Source: Thalassotalea insulae (GTDB taxonomy: Bacteria; Pseudomonadota; Gammaproteobacteria; Enterobacterales; Alteromonadaceae). From it: a stretch of DNA of 64,000 nucleotides. Position 1 is the first letter of the stretch. Each line of letters starts with the position of its first letter. Below the pieces are notes generated by a model, which did not search any database, had not been told where the DNA came from, and worked only from the letters and a program-made list of their open reading frames with translations. Below are positions 8,866-17,749 of the stretch, one piece after another. The stretch is from NCBI RefSeq assembly GCF_030161395.1, contig NZ_BSST01000001.1, positions 2,232,001 through 2,296,000 of the forward strand. The letters run 5' to 3'. A program made the translations under genes and the position numbers.

Positions 8866-9407
8866 CTTGTTTAGCTTAACAGTGATCATTTATCTAATTT
8901 CGTAAGCTTTGCCCTTATTCATTGCAATTTGCCTTAAAGCACTGCCTATTTTGTTATTGCTGGTTGCTGTGCAACGTTCATCCCGTTGTAAAGATAATAC
9001 ATTATTGACATTGGCTTTAGTTGCTTTAGATGCTGGAGATGTGTTGTCATGCTGAGAATAAACTGGCGGCGAAGCGTTCAAGTGCGTCACTGGATATTAT
9101 CACTCAGTTTATTATTGAAACCTTGCCCAATAAAGTGCCTGAGCTCACTGACATCGCTGAACATTTAGAAATAGGTGTTAGACAGTTGCAGCGTAAATTG
9201 CAAAAAGAAGACACTCATTTGACTCAGCTGTTAACGGACATTCGCCAAGCGCAGGCAATCTCTTATCTAACCCAAACTGATCACAAATTGCTGTATATTG
9301 CCGCTAAACTCGGTTATTCCGAGCAAAGTGCCTTTCAGCGAGCGTTTAAGCGTTGGACCGGGCACACGCCACAGTCCTATCGCTTACATCCTTATCCTTT
9401 AACATAA
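8866..9407 (+). pseudogene. Collapsed second copy of the yhhN-like/araC gene pair
   Basis: Bases about 8866-9050 match 2142-2325, the 5' part of the yhhN-like gene, but carry several single-base deletions that break the frame. Bases about 9046-9407 match 3398-3762, the 3' part of the AraC gene. The roughly 1.07 kb between them in the original is missing, and the join falls in the short shared sequence TGTTG. An open frame from about 9030 still encodes an intact AraC-type DNA-binding domain of about 115 residues. I treat it as a pseudogene, but expression of a stand-alone DNA-binding domain cannot be excluded. Confidence 0.88.
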
Positions 9408-9418
9408 GTTATCGCTGG

Positions 9419-11845
9419 TTAAAAATTCATGGTAACGCTAACACCATACATCCTTGGCAGACCGCGGTTTGCTATTGGTGAGCCCACAGCCATTGCCTGA
9501 CCGCCGATTGCCAGCAGATATTCTTTGTCAAACAGGTTTTCGACATAAAAACTGACACGATAGTTTTCATCGTTATCAATCACGCTGATATGGGCATTGG
9601 TGATGCCGTAAGCGTCAATGCGGTTATCGGCAGTTAAGCCTTTTACCGTGGCAGGATCATACGGCAAGACAGGAATCGATGGGCCGTCGATATCGGTTTG
9701 GCGCTCACTGGTATAAGTGTGATCAAGGTGAACGGCTAGGGTATGCTGCGACCAGTAGTGATAATAATCGGCGGCAAGATATATATTATGTTTTGGCATG
9801 CCGGAAATTGACTCGCCGACTTTTGACTCATTTAAGTCTTGCTCATTTTCCCAGGGAAATAATCCCCAATGGGTATATTCGGTATCGAGCAGGCCATAAT
9901 TAACAGAAAGCAACAAGTTATCACTGGCTTGCCATTCTGCTTCAATTTCATAGCCCCGACCTTCTGCATCAACATTTCGTAAATTATAGGTAGGGATAGT
10001 GCCAGCCGGGCCATCTAATTCATGCTGCTGTAAATCAGTGTATTGGTAGCTAAATACCGAGAGGTTGAGTTTTAAGTCGCCGTCGAGCCAGAAAGACTTC
10101 ATCCCGAGCTCACTATTTTTAACGGTTTCTTCAGCTACCGGTGGTGCCATGCCTAAGGTATTAAAGCCGCCGGATTTAAAGCCTTCGGCATAACTGGCAT
10201 AGGTCATTAAGTCGTCTGTCCATTGATAATCGACGACGATACGTGGCGTTAGTTTACTCCAGTCATCTTTTTGTTCACTGTCGGTAGGGTTGGCAAAAGC
10301 GAATCCTACCGGAATGCCCGGGTAGTCAAGTAAGCCAATATTGATTTCGTTTTGATAAGCAGTATTAATGTTAAACGTTTTCTTATCAACGCTATAACGT
10401 AGGCCTAAGGTTAGATTGAACTGTTCATTAACGCTGTAGGTGGCATCGGCATAGGCGGCATAACTAGTGGTTTGGTTACGGTTACGAGTTAATTCGTTAA
10501 ATGGCTTGCCATAGTTATTAAAGGCAATAACGCCATAAATTTGCTCCGGGGTGAATACCGTTTGACTGGCGATTTCATTAATTAGCTGAGGTGGCAGCAG
10601 CTGCATGAAAAAGCCTGCCATACCTAAACCTGGCATAACGTTAGGAATTTCTGCCGGATTCATGCCTGCACTGGTCAGGGCAAAGCCGTCAATTGACTGA
10701 AACAGAAAGTTAGCATAAGTATCTTGAGAGATATCTTCATCGAAATAAGTTGCGCCTAGTGTCCATTTCAGCTTATCGCTGTAACCGGTCAGGCGAAATT
10801 CCTGGCTTAATTGCTGCTGATCTTCATCTAAGATACTGTGGAAATAGGCGCGATCAAAAGCGCTGCCATCATCTTCCATTGAGTTATAGCGGGTAAATTC
10901 GCGATAGGCGCTAATCGAGGTAAACCGCATATTGGCAAAATCATAGTTAAGTTCTAATGAAGCGCCTTTCGCTTTGCGCTTTTCGTTATTATCTTCAACG
11001 TCGGTGGCAACACTGCCAAATGGATCGCCAGGGCCAAATGCCGGGTTTAATGTCGCTGCAGGTCTTGAGTCCTGATCGATATTCGATACATCAAAGCGCA
11101 AGTTGGCGGTTAAGTTAGGACTGGCCTGCCATAGCAAACTGCTGGTTAGCGACCAGTCATTGTTATCGCCAATGTCCTCCTGCTGATGAATAACATCGAC
11201 ATAGCCATCGCGGTGATTTTTAACCCCGCTGACTCGCCAGAATAAGTCGTCTGATAATGCTAGGTTATAGGTGGTGGCGGCTTTTAATTTTCCATAGTTG
11301 CCAGCCGTTAATTGTAATGAACCGGTATTTTCTTCTTCCGGTAACTTGGTAATGATATTGATGGCACCTGCGGCGGAATTACGGCCAAATAAGGTACCTT
11401 GCGGGCCTTTTAATACTTCCACTCGGGCAATATCGTTAAAATTAAGGTTAGAGGTACCACGTCGTCCAACATAAACGCCATCAATATAAACGGCGACTGC
11501 CGGATCTAAACCAATACCAAAATCATTGGTAGTAATACCGCGAATATTAAAAGTAGTTTGAGTGGCTGTGGCATTATTGGTTTCTAGTCCCGGGGTAAAC
11601 AGCCCAAGATCATTGATATTTTCGGCGTTTAGTTTTTCCAAGCTATCATCTGAAAATGCGCTAATGGCAATGGGGACGTCTTGGATATTTTCAACTCTGT
11701 GTTGGGCACTAACTTGGATCACTTCAATGTCGGATTTTTTTACGTTGTCAGCGAGTTCATCGGCCTGAACCTGTAATGCGCTTAATATTGTAATAGTCAG
11801 CAGGCTCGGGCGCAGCCTAGCTGATAGAAATTGGTGCTTGTCCAT
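9419..11845 (-). CDS. TonB-dependent outer-membrane receptor
   Basis: This encodes 808 residues with a signal peptide ending near LQVQA. A TonB-box-like EVIQVSA is followed by the plug domain (about 45-165, with IRGI and RVEVLKGPQGTLFGRNSAAG) and a beta-barrel ending in the expected C-terminal Phe (YGVSVTMNF). It belongs to the broad group of receptors without a known ligand. It lies 53 bp downstream of the membrane hydroxylase gene on the same strand, so they are probably one operon; a lipid-like or hydrophobic substrate is an inference. Its start has an AGGGAAT site upstream. Confidence 0.92.
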   Translation of the reverse strand: MDKHQFLSARLRPSLLTITILSALQVQADELADNVKKSDIEVIQVSAQHRVENIQDVPIAISAFSDDSLEKLNAENINDLGLFTPGLETNNATATQTTFNIRGITTNDFGIGLDPAVAVYIDGVYVGRRGTSNLNFNDIARVEVLKGPQGTLFGRNSAAGAINIITKLPEEENTGSLQLTAGNYGKLKAATTYNLALSDDLFWRVSGVKNHRDGYVDVIHQQEDIGDNNDWSLTSSLLWQASPNLTANLRFDVSNIDQDSRPAATLNPAFGPGDPFGSVATDVEDNNEKRKAKGASLELNYDFANMRFTSISAYREFTRYNSMEDDGSAFDRAYFHSILDEDQQQLSQEFRLTGYSDKLKWTLGATYFDEDISQDTYANFLFQSIDGFALTSAGMNPAEIPNVMPGLGMAGFFMQLLPPQLINEIASQTVFTPEQIYGVIAFNNYGKPFNELTRNRNQTTSYAAYADATYSVNEQFNLTLGLRYSVDKKTFNINTAYQNEINIGLLDYPGIPVGFAFANPTDSEQKDDWSKLTPRIVVDYQWTDDLMTYASYAEGFKSGGFNTLGMAPPVAEETVKNSELGMKSFWLDGDLKLNLSVFSYQYTDLQQHELDGPAGTIPTYNLRNVDAEGRGYEIEAEWQASDNLLLSVNYGLLDTEYTHWGLFPWENEQDLNESKVGESISGMPKHNIYLAADYYHYWSQHTLAVHLDHTYTSERQTDIDGPSIPVLPYDPATVKGLTADNRIDAYGITNAHISVIDNDENYRVSFYVENLFDKEYLLAIGGQAMAVGSPIANRGLPRMYGVSVTMNF

Positions 11846-11898
11846 AAAGATTCCCTGTTGGATAAAATATTATTGTTGTTATGGTGATATTTATTGTT

Positions 11899-13170
11899 TT
11901 AGTTTTCGGCTTCGTTTGCGAGCGACTGAGTTGGTGCTAATGAAAGTGTTTGTCGTTGCTGCTTGCGTTTTAAGATAAGTAAACCCATCAGACTTATTAA
12001 ACAGTAGCAAAGCGTGACCACGCCTACAGTGCCTTGTATCTCTGCAGGCGAAAAATAGGCTACCGTTGACGAAACTAAAATAATGCGTAGCGTTTCAAAT
12101 AAAAAACTCGCTGGTTTTTGTTCTTGTAATGTGCTGGTGGCAAAGAGACAGAACATTGCAATACCGCACAGTAGTACGTTAGTTAGCAGGCTAAAGTTAC
12201 TAGCACTGAGTAATAAAAAAAATGATAACGCGATAGTGATAACGAACTGAAACAAGATATAAGCTTTGCTCATGTAACTAAGCTGGTTGTCATATTTGAT
12301 TAATGATTTGGTAGTCACCCAAGGGCGAGGATGTGTATCGGTGACATCTTGTGGTCGCCATCCTGGTGGTCTGAACCAAAGTTGAAATTTATCGCGCCAA
12401 TTTTGGGTATTTAAGGTATCAGTGAGCAGATCGCGATAGACTTTAAAATTTGCCCAAATTGGATTCCAGCTTTTTAACTGATGACTAACACCATAAACAA
12501 TATTGATATTGTCTTTTTCTGCCTGGAACGAACCAAACAGCTTGTCCCAGAGGATAAATACCCCAGCGTAGTTTTTGTCGATATAATCGCGATTTAATGC
12601 ATGATGCACTCTGTGGTGGCTCGGCGTCACCATAATGGCTTCAAACCAGGCTGGCATTTTGTCGATATGACGGGTATGGACCCAGAATTGGTAAATCAAA
12701 TTTAGCGCGCCACAGCTAATAAGCAGCATAGGGCTGATACCGAAAAATGCCAGTGGTAATAATATCGCCCAGGCAAACAGTGCGGGCGTACTAGTTTGCC
12801 TCAGTGCAGTAGTTAAATTGTATTCTTCACTGGAATGATGCACGACGTGAGAGGCCCACATCACATTTATGCGATGGCTTAATCTATGCACCCAATAATA
12901 TCCCAGGTCATAGGCGATAAAGGCAAATAGCCAGACTAATAGCGATGATTCAGGTAATTGCCATAGTGCATAGTTTTGATAAATCAGGGTATAGAGGGAA
13001 AAAGGAATCGCTGCTTTTAATAGGCCTATGATTCTACTTAAGGTGCCGAGCTGCAGTGAGTTTATTGCATCATTGAACTGGTAATAACCAGTGGCGCGGC
13101 GTTTATCGAACCATAGTTCAATAGCTATAGCGAGCAGAAAAAATGGAATCGCCGCGAGAATAAATCCCAT
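11899..13170 (-). CDS. Sterol desaturase/alkylglycerol monooxygenase-like membrane hydroxylase
   Basis: This encodes 423 residues, membrane-embedded, with the fatty-acid hydroxylase superfamily His motifs. These are HRLSHRINVMWASHVVHHSS (about 93-112), HTRHID (about 165-170) and HHRVHHALN (about 185-193), which together bind a di-iron centre. The HHSSEEYNLTTALRQT stretch is very like alkylglycerol monooxygenase (TMEM195/AGMO), which cleaves ether lipids. The C-terminal 130 residues add further membrane helices. The substrate is not provable from sequence; a sterol, fatty acid or ether lipid are all possible. The TonB receptor follows at 53 bp. Confidence 0.85.
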   Translation of the reverse strand: MGFILAAIPFFLLAIAIELWFDKRRATGYYQFNDAINSLQLGTLSRIIGLLKAAIPFSLYTLIYQNYALWQLPESSLLVWLFAFIAYDLGYYWVHRLSHRINVMWASHVVHHSSEEYNLTTALRQTSTPALFAWAILLPLAFFGISPMLLISCGALNLIYQFWVHTRHIDKMPAWFEAIMVTPSHHRVHHALNRDYIDKNYAGVFILWDKLFGSFQAEKDNINIVYGVSHQLKSWNPIWANFKVYRDLLTDTLNTQNWRDKFQLWFRPPGWRPQDVTDTHPRPWVTTKSLIKYDNQLSYMSKAYILFQFVITIALSFFLLLSASNFSLLTNVLLCGIAMFCLFATSTLQEQKPASFLFETLRIILVSSTVAYFSPAEIQGTVGVVTLCYCLISLMGLLILKRKQQRQTLSLAPTQSLANEAEN

Positions 13171-13313
13171 AACACCTAACCTTTAATGTGACTTGAGCAA
13201 GCAAAAAATGGCTTACTTACCTTTGATAAAGATCAAAGATAGCGAAAGTGTTCAGGTAAAACATTGACCTTAGAGCGACATTGATTGACTGTGGAAACCG
13301 ATTTGGGAAAGTG

Positions 13314-13342
13314 TCCTGAATTCATTTAGGGTGAATTCAGGA
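13314..13342. terminator. Stem-loop between the hydroxylase promoter region and the VOC remnant
   Basis: An 11-bp perfect stem (TCCTGAATTCA and TGAATTCAGGA) encloses a 7-base loop. It lies 26 bp beyond the end of the VOC fragment on the minus strand. There is no T-run on either side, so it is either a weak terminator or another structural element. Confidence 0.4.
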
Positions 13343-13367
13343 TCCGTAAAAATTAAGTGAGCCGAAA

Positions 13368-13540
13368 TTACGGTTGCTCTGCCCCTTCTATCATCACCAC
13401 CCACGCCAAGCTAAATTGATCTGTCACTTGACCATATAGTGGTGACCAGAAGGTTGGTGCTAACTCGATATTAGCGACACGGATATAAGCTTCTGCTGCC
13501 GTTTTACTGGCGCATATGAAGGCCTGAACAAGTAATCGGT
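13368..13540 (-). pseudogene. 3' remnant of a PhnB-like VOC/glyoxalase-family gene
   Basis: Reading the minus strand in one frame to the stop at 13368 gives the typical C-terminus of a PhnB-like VOC protein, including APTFWSPLYGQVTDQFS followed by LAWVVMI. About 50 residues are preserved. The upstream part is absent, because the frame runs straight into the end of amrS at 13542. It looks like the leftover of a gene lost by deletion, with the join at or just before the amrS stop. Confidence 0.65.
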
Positions 13541-13541
13541 G

Positions 13542-14630
13542 TTAATTGTCTGCCAAACGAACGGCAATGCGTCTGGCACCAAAATCTCCCGGTGTTGGTG
13601 CAAATACTCCGGCAAGGGGATAACCACAGTGTTGGCAATGGCCGTGAGCATTTAAGTGATAATCGCCTAACTGATACCAGTCTCGCTCAATGACTTTGTG
13701 GTGACAGTTTGGGCAGTAAGTGCTGTCACTATCGCTGTGGTGAACATTGCCGCAGTAGACATAATGTAAACCATAGCTTAGGGCAATTTCTCTTGCTCTT
13801 AATAAGGTAGCGAGCGGGGTTTTTGCTTTATTCAGCATTTTAAAGTCCGGATGAAAGGCAGTGAAGTGTAATGGTACATCCGGTCCTAGGTTTTCAGCCA
13901 GCCATTGGCACATGCTGTGTAGTTCCTGATCGCTGTCGTTTTCGTCTGGGATCAACAGTGTAGTGATTTCCAGCCAGACCTGAGTGTGATGCTTGATATA
14001 AACAAGAGTTTCCAATACCGGTGCTAACTGGCCATGACATATTTTATGATAAAAACGCTCGCTAAAGCCTTTTAAATCGATATTGGCAGCATCCATGTGG
14101 TGGTAAAATAACTCTCTTGGCTGTTCACAAACATAACCGGCACTGACTGCGACACTAAAAATGCCGAGTTCATGGCCGGCTTGTGCGGTATCGATTGCAT
14201 ATTCCAGAAAAACTACCGGGTCGTTATAGGTAAACGCCAGACTCTGGCAGCCATATCGGGCCGCTGCTTTTGCTAATTGTTCTGGCATGGCGGTATCACA
14301 AAGGGTGTCTATTTCGCGTGATTTACTCATGTCCCAGTTTTGACAAAACTGGCAGCTTAAGTTGCATCCGGCAGTGCCAAAACTTAATACGCTAGAGCCA
14401 GGATAGAAGTGGTTGAGCGGTTTTTTTTCAATAGGATCAATGCAAAAACCAGAGGAACGACCATAGCTGGTCAGTACTATTTCACCGTCCTTATGCATAC
14501 GAACAAAACAGGCGCCGCGTTTGTCGGCCCTGAGGGTACATTTGCGTGGGCAAACGTCACAGCACACTCTGCCATCGTCGATCTTGTGCCAATATTGAGT
14601 TGGAAAAATGTCCGGTGTTGTGCGTGTCAT
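13542..14630 (-). CDS. amrS: AmmeMemoRadiSam system radical SAM enzyme
   Basis: This encodes 362 residues. The radical-SAM cluster motif CNLSCQFC (Cys89, Cys93, Cys96) sits in the family context GTAGCNLSCQFCQNW. An N-terminal Cys-rich segment (CDVCPRKC, residues 24-31) and a C-terminal zinc-ribbon-like part (CPNC and CQHCG) are also present. AmrS proteins co-occur with MEMO1-type and AMMECR1-type proteins in the AmmeMemoRadiSam system, whose function is unknown. The other two genes lie just across the divergent promoter (amrB at 14690, amrA at 15471). Length is as usual for the family. Confidence 0.93.
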   Translation of the reverse strand: MTRTTPDIFPTQYWHKIDDGRVCCDVCPRKCTLRADKRGACFVRMHKDGEIVLTSYGRSSGFCIDPIEKKPLNHFYPGSSVLSFGTAGCNLSCQFCQNWDMSKSREIDTLCDTAMPEQLAKAAARYGCQSLAFTYNDPVVFLEYAIDTAQAGHELGIFSVAVSAGYVCEQPRELFYHHMDAANIDLKGFSERFYHKICHGQLAPVLETLVYIKHHTQVWLEITTLLIPDENDSDQELHSMCQWLAENLGPDVPLHFTAFHPDFKMLNKAKTPLATLLRAREIALSYGLHYVYCGNVHHSDSDSTYCPNCHHKVIERDWYQLGDYHLNAHGHCQHCGYPLAGVFAPTPGDFGARRIAVRLADN

Positions 14631-14689
14631 AAGGAGTTTTTCCCGAAATCGCCTACACTGGAAGTATAGTCATTAGTTGGGAATAAAAG

Positions 14690-15493
14690 ATGAAATATCG
14701 TCAGCCTGCGGTGGCTGGGAAGTTTTATCCGCTATCGGCCGTTGAATTAAGGCATCAGTTAGCCAGTTTCTTTGCTGAGCATTCACCAGTTAATTTTATC
14801 CCTAAGGCACTAATAGTCCCGCATGCCGGATATTTCTATTCCGGAGCTATTGCAGCCAAAGCGTATCAGTTACTGGAGAATCATGAATGTGAATTTCGGC
14901 GCATAGCGCTATTGGGGCCTAGTCATCACATTGCCTTACATACATGCGCCGTGCCAGAAGATGATTTATTTATTACCCCCTTAGGTGAAATTACTATTGA
15001 TAAAGCGGCGATAGAACAATTATTGGCGTTGGGGTTAGCGACTAGCTCAGACAGCGCTCACCATTGGGAACATTCGCTGGAAGTGCAGTTACCATTTTTA
15101 CAGTATTGCCTTGATGATTTTACCTTGGTACCTCTAGTAGTGGGGCAATGCTCTCCACAGCAGGTGATGCAATTGATAGCCTACTTAAGGCGAGAGCAAA
15201 ATACTTTGGTCGTAGTGAGTAGTGATTTGAGTCATTACCATCCGTATGCAGAAGCAAAAATTATTGATCAACAAACTTGTCAGCAGATTGAGCAATATCA
15301 GACGCCATTAATTGCCGAACAAGCTTGTGGCTGTCATGCGATTAATGGTTTATTAACTTATGCTGAGCGGGAAAACTGGCAGATTGATCCGGTAATCTAT
15401 GCAAATTCCGGCGATGTGTTAGCTGCACATCAGGGCACTGAAGTTGACAATGAACAAGAGGTGGTTGGCTATGCCAGTTTCGTGCTCTATTGA
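14690..15493 (+). CDS. amrB: AmmeMemoRadiSam system protein B (MEMO1 family)
   Basis: This encodes 267 residues with the MEMO1 hallmarks: RQPAVAGKFYP at the N-terminus, VPHAGYFYSGAIAAKAY at about 45-60, GPSHHI at about 83, HHWEHSLEVQLPFLQ at about 124-138 and SSDLSHY near residue 180. The fold is related to class III extradiol dioxygenases and the conserved His residues resemble a metal site, but no reaction is established. It is divergent from amrS with a 59-bp gap and overlaps amrA by 23 bp. Confidence 0.93.
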   Translation: MKYRQPAVAGKFYPLSAVELRHQLASFFAEHSPVNFIPKALIVPHAGYFYSGAIAAKAYQLLENHECEFRRIALLGPSHHIALHTCAVPEDDLFITPLGEITIDKAAIEQLLALGLATSSDSAHHWEHSLEVQLPFLQYCLDDFTLVPLVVGQCSPQQVMQLIAYLRREQNTLVVVSSDLSHYHPYAEAKIIDQQTCQQIEQYQTPLIAEQACGCHAINGLLTYAERENWQIDPVIYANSGDVLAAHQGTEVDNEQEVVGYASFVLY

Positions 15494-16061
15494 GTTAGAG
15501 CCAGCGGCAGTTGAGACTCTAAAGGAGTTAGTGGTGAAAGTATTGCAAAATGCAGTGGTTGATCAGCACTTTATTTTGCCAGCCGCGCCGGTTAATCAAA
15601 GCTTGCAGCAGCCAGCAGCAAGCTTTGTTACCTTGTATTTAAATGAGCAATTACGAGGTTGTATTGGCTCATTAGAGGCCAGCAGACCATTGTGGCATGA
15701 TGTCTGTCATAATGCTTATAGCAGCGCCTTTAATGATAGTCGTTTTCCCCCCCTACGCGCTGAAGAAGTCAATCAACTAAGCTTTGATATTGCTGTGTTA
15801 TCTGCTCCAGAAAACATGGCAAATCAGGGGGAACAACAGCTGAGCAACGAGTTAGTGCCACAGCGTGATGGTTTGATCCTCGAACAAGGTGAGCATAAAG
15901 CTGTATTTTTGCCTTCTGTGTGGCAGAAATTATCAAATCCAAGAGATTTCATTAATGCTCTGAAACAAAAGGCTGGCTGGAGTATAGATTACTGGCAGCC
16001 AAATATTGAAATCTCTCGGTTCACCACTAAGGTGATTCATGGTGAAGTGCATTGCCAATAA
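15471..16061 (+). CDS. amrA: AmmeMemoRadiSam system protein A (AMMECR1 family)
   Basis: This encodes 196 residues with the AMMECR1 signature LRGCIGSLEASRPL (about residues 58-71), followed by NAYSSAFNDSRFPPL. The ATG at 15471 has AGAGGTGG upstream and fits the family's usual N-terminus; an in-frame ATG at 15444 would lie deeper in amrB. It overlaps amrB by 23 bp, so the two are coupled. The biochemical role is unknown in bacteria. It converges on pgi, with only 8 bp between the stops. Confidence 0.9.
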   Translation: MPVSCSIELEPAAVETLKELVVKVLQNAVVDQHFILPAAPVNQSLQQPAASFVTLYLNEQLRGCIGSLEASRPLWHDVCHNAYSSAFNDSRFPPLRAEEVNQLSFDIAVLSAPENMANQGEQQLSNELVPQRDGLILEQGEHKAVFLPSVWQKLSNPRDFINALKQKAGWSIDYWQPNIEISRFTTKVIHGEVHCQ

Positions 16062-16069
16062 GAAATCAT

Positions 16070-17719
16070 TTAAGTTTTTGATTTTACTTGGTGATAATGC
16101 TTAATTAATTGATAAGTCGAACTATCATTATTTTCATCCACTTGCTGATTACGTAATTGATGTTCGATTTTATTTGCCAGCCCTTTACCAAGTTCTACTC
16201 CCCATTGATCAAACGAACAAATTTGCAAAATGATCCCTTGGACAAATATTTTGTGTTCGTAAATTGCAATTAAACTGCCTAAGGAATAAGGGCTAATTTG
16301 ATTCATAAGCAAGGTGTTGGTTGGGCGATTACCTTGATGCACTTTATGGGGGGCGACTTTATCTATGTATTTTGAACAGCGTCCTTTCGCTTTCAAATCT
16401 GCCCGCACTTGCTGTTCATCAACTCCTTGCATTAGTGCTTGGGTTTGGGCGAAAAAGTTGGCCATTAAGGTTTCATGATGCCCTTGCACGGGTGTCACAC
16501 TGGCTACCGAGCCAATAAAATCTGCCGGAACGATATTATTACTTTGATGCAAGTATTGATAAAACGCATGTTGCCCGTTGATCCCTAACGCTCCCCAAAT
16601 GGAGGGCACGGTTGGATAGTTAATGGTTTCACCAGACCAGTTGACAGATTTTCCGTTACTTTCCATTTCTGCTTGCTGTAGGTATGCCGATAGCATATGT
16701 AACGACTGATCATAAGGTAAAATGGCTTGCGACTGAGCTTCTAGAAAAGTGCAATTCCAAATGCTTAGCAGGGCTAAAATAACCGGGACATTTTGAGTTA
16801 ATGGTGTTTGGCGAAAATGACAGTCGATTTCATAAGCCCCTGCAAGTAGTTCTTCAAAGTGCTCAAAACCTAACTGAATTGCAATTGGTAAGCCGATGGC
16901 AGACCAAAGGGAAAATCGACCGCCGACCCAGTCCCAGATTTCGAAAATATTCTCTGCTGCAATGCCAAATTTGAGGGCATTTTCTTTATTGGCTGAAACG
17001 GCGATAAAATGTTTGGCAATGGCAGTTTGATCGAATGATGCTGCGGTTAACCACTTCATCGCAGTTTTCGCATTGAGTATGGTTTCCGTGGTGGTGAATG
17101 TTTTACTGGAGATTATAAACAGCACATTTTCCGGGTTTAACGGGCGTAATACTTCAGCGATTTGCGTGCCATCGACATTAGAAACATAGTGCAGATTTAC
17201 GCTATCATCACTAAATCGCTTCAATGCTTCGGTGACCATTTGCGGGCCAAGATTTGAGCCTCCGACACCAATATTAACGACGTCTGTAATACGTTTGCCA
17301 GAAAAACCTAGCCATAAACCTCGACGAATATCTTCACTGATACTTTTTATTCTATCTAGTGTCTGTTTTATATCTTGTGAAATATTTTTACCATTAACAA
17401 AAATGGCAGACTGAGTTTTGTCTCTAAGTGCTGTATGTAATACCGCGCGATTCTCCGTGCTATTGATACGCTCACCTTTGAACATTCGTTCTCGCCATTG
17501 TTCGACCTGACATTCTTGCGCCAATTGTATCAGCAGCGAAATGCTTTTTTCTGTGATCAGGTTTTTGGAATAGTCCAACAGTATAGAGGGTAACTTTATG
17601 GAAAATTTGTCAAAGCGTTCACTGTCTTTAGCAAATAGCGCGTTCATATGCTGGTGTTTCATTTGCTGTGCGTGAGTGAGCAGTTGTTGCCAGCTGGCTA
17701 ATGTTTCTCTCGGTTGCAT
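16070..17719 (-). CDS. pgi: Glucose-6-phosphate isomerase
   Basis: This encodes 549 residues, the usual length for the enzyme, which interconverts glucose 6-phosphate and fructose 6-phosphate in the cytosol. Family signatures are visible: VNIGVGGSNLGPQMVTEAL (about 150-168), FIISSKTFTTTET (about 200-212), VGGRFSLWSAIGLPIA (about 268-283) and the C-terminal FDQWGVELGKGLA. It follows the fructokinase gene by 30 bp on the same strand. Placed here, it links the fructose and glucose-phosphate products of sucrose breakdown. Confidence 0.97.
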   Translation of the reverse strand: MQPRETLASWQQLLTHAQQMKHQHMNALFAKDSERFDKFSIKLPSILLDYSKNLITEKSISLLIQLAQECQVEQWRERMFKGERINSTENRAVLHTALRDKTQSAIFVNGKNISQDIKQTLDRIKSISEDIRRGLWLGFSGKRITDVVNIGVGGSNLGPQMVTEALKRFSDDSVNLHYVSNVDGTQIAEVLRPLNPENVLFIISSKTFTTTETILNAKTAMKWLTAASFDQTAIAKHFIAVSANKENALKFGIAAENIFEIWDWVGGRFSLWSAIGLPIAIQLGFEHFEELLAGAYEIDCHFRQTPLTQNVPVILALLSIWNCTFLEAQSQAILPYDQSLHMLSAYLQQAEMESNGKSVNWSGETINYPTVPSIWGALGINGQHAFYQYLHQSNNIVPADFIGSVASVTPVQGHHETLMANFFAQTQALMQGVDEQQVRADLKAKGRCSKYIDKVAPHKVHQGNRPTNTLLMNQISPYSLGSLIAIYEHKIFVQGIILQICSFDQWGVELGKGLANKIEHQLRNQQVDENNDSSTYQLIKHYHQVKSKT

Positions 17720-17749
17720 ATCAAACCTTAGTTAGGGAGTGCGTGTTAT

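Noticed and set aside
13460..13651. Minus-strand frame of 63 codons at the end of amrS
   Set aside because: It overlaps amrS in a different frame and the VOC remnant in another; neither its start nor its sequence is gene-like.
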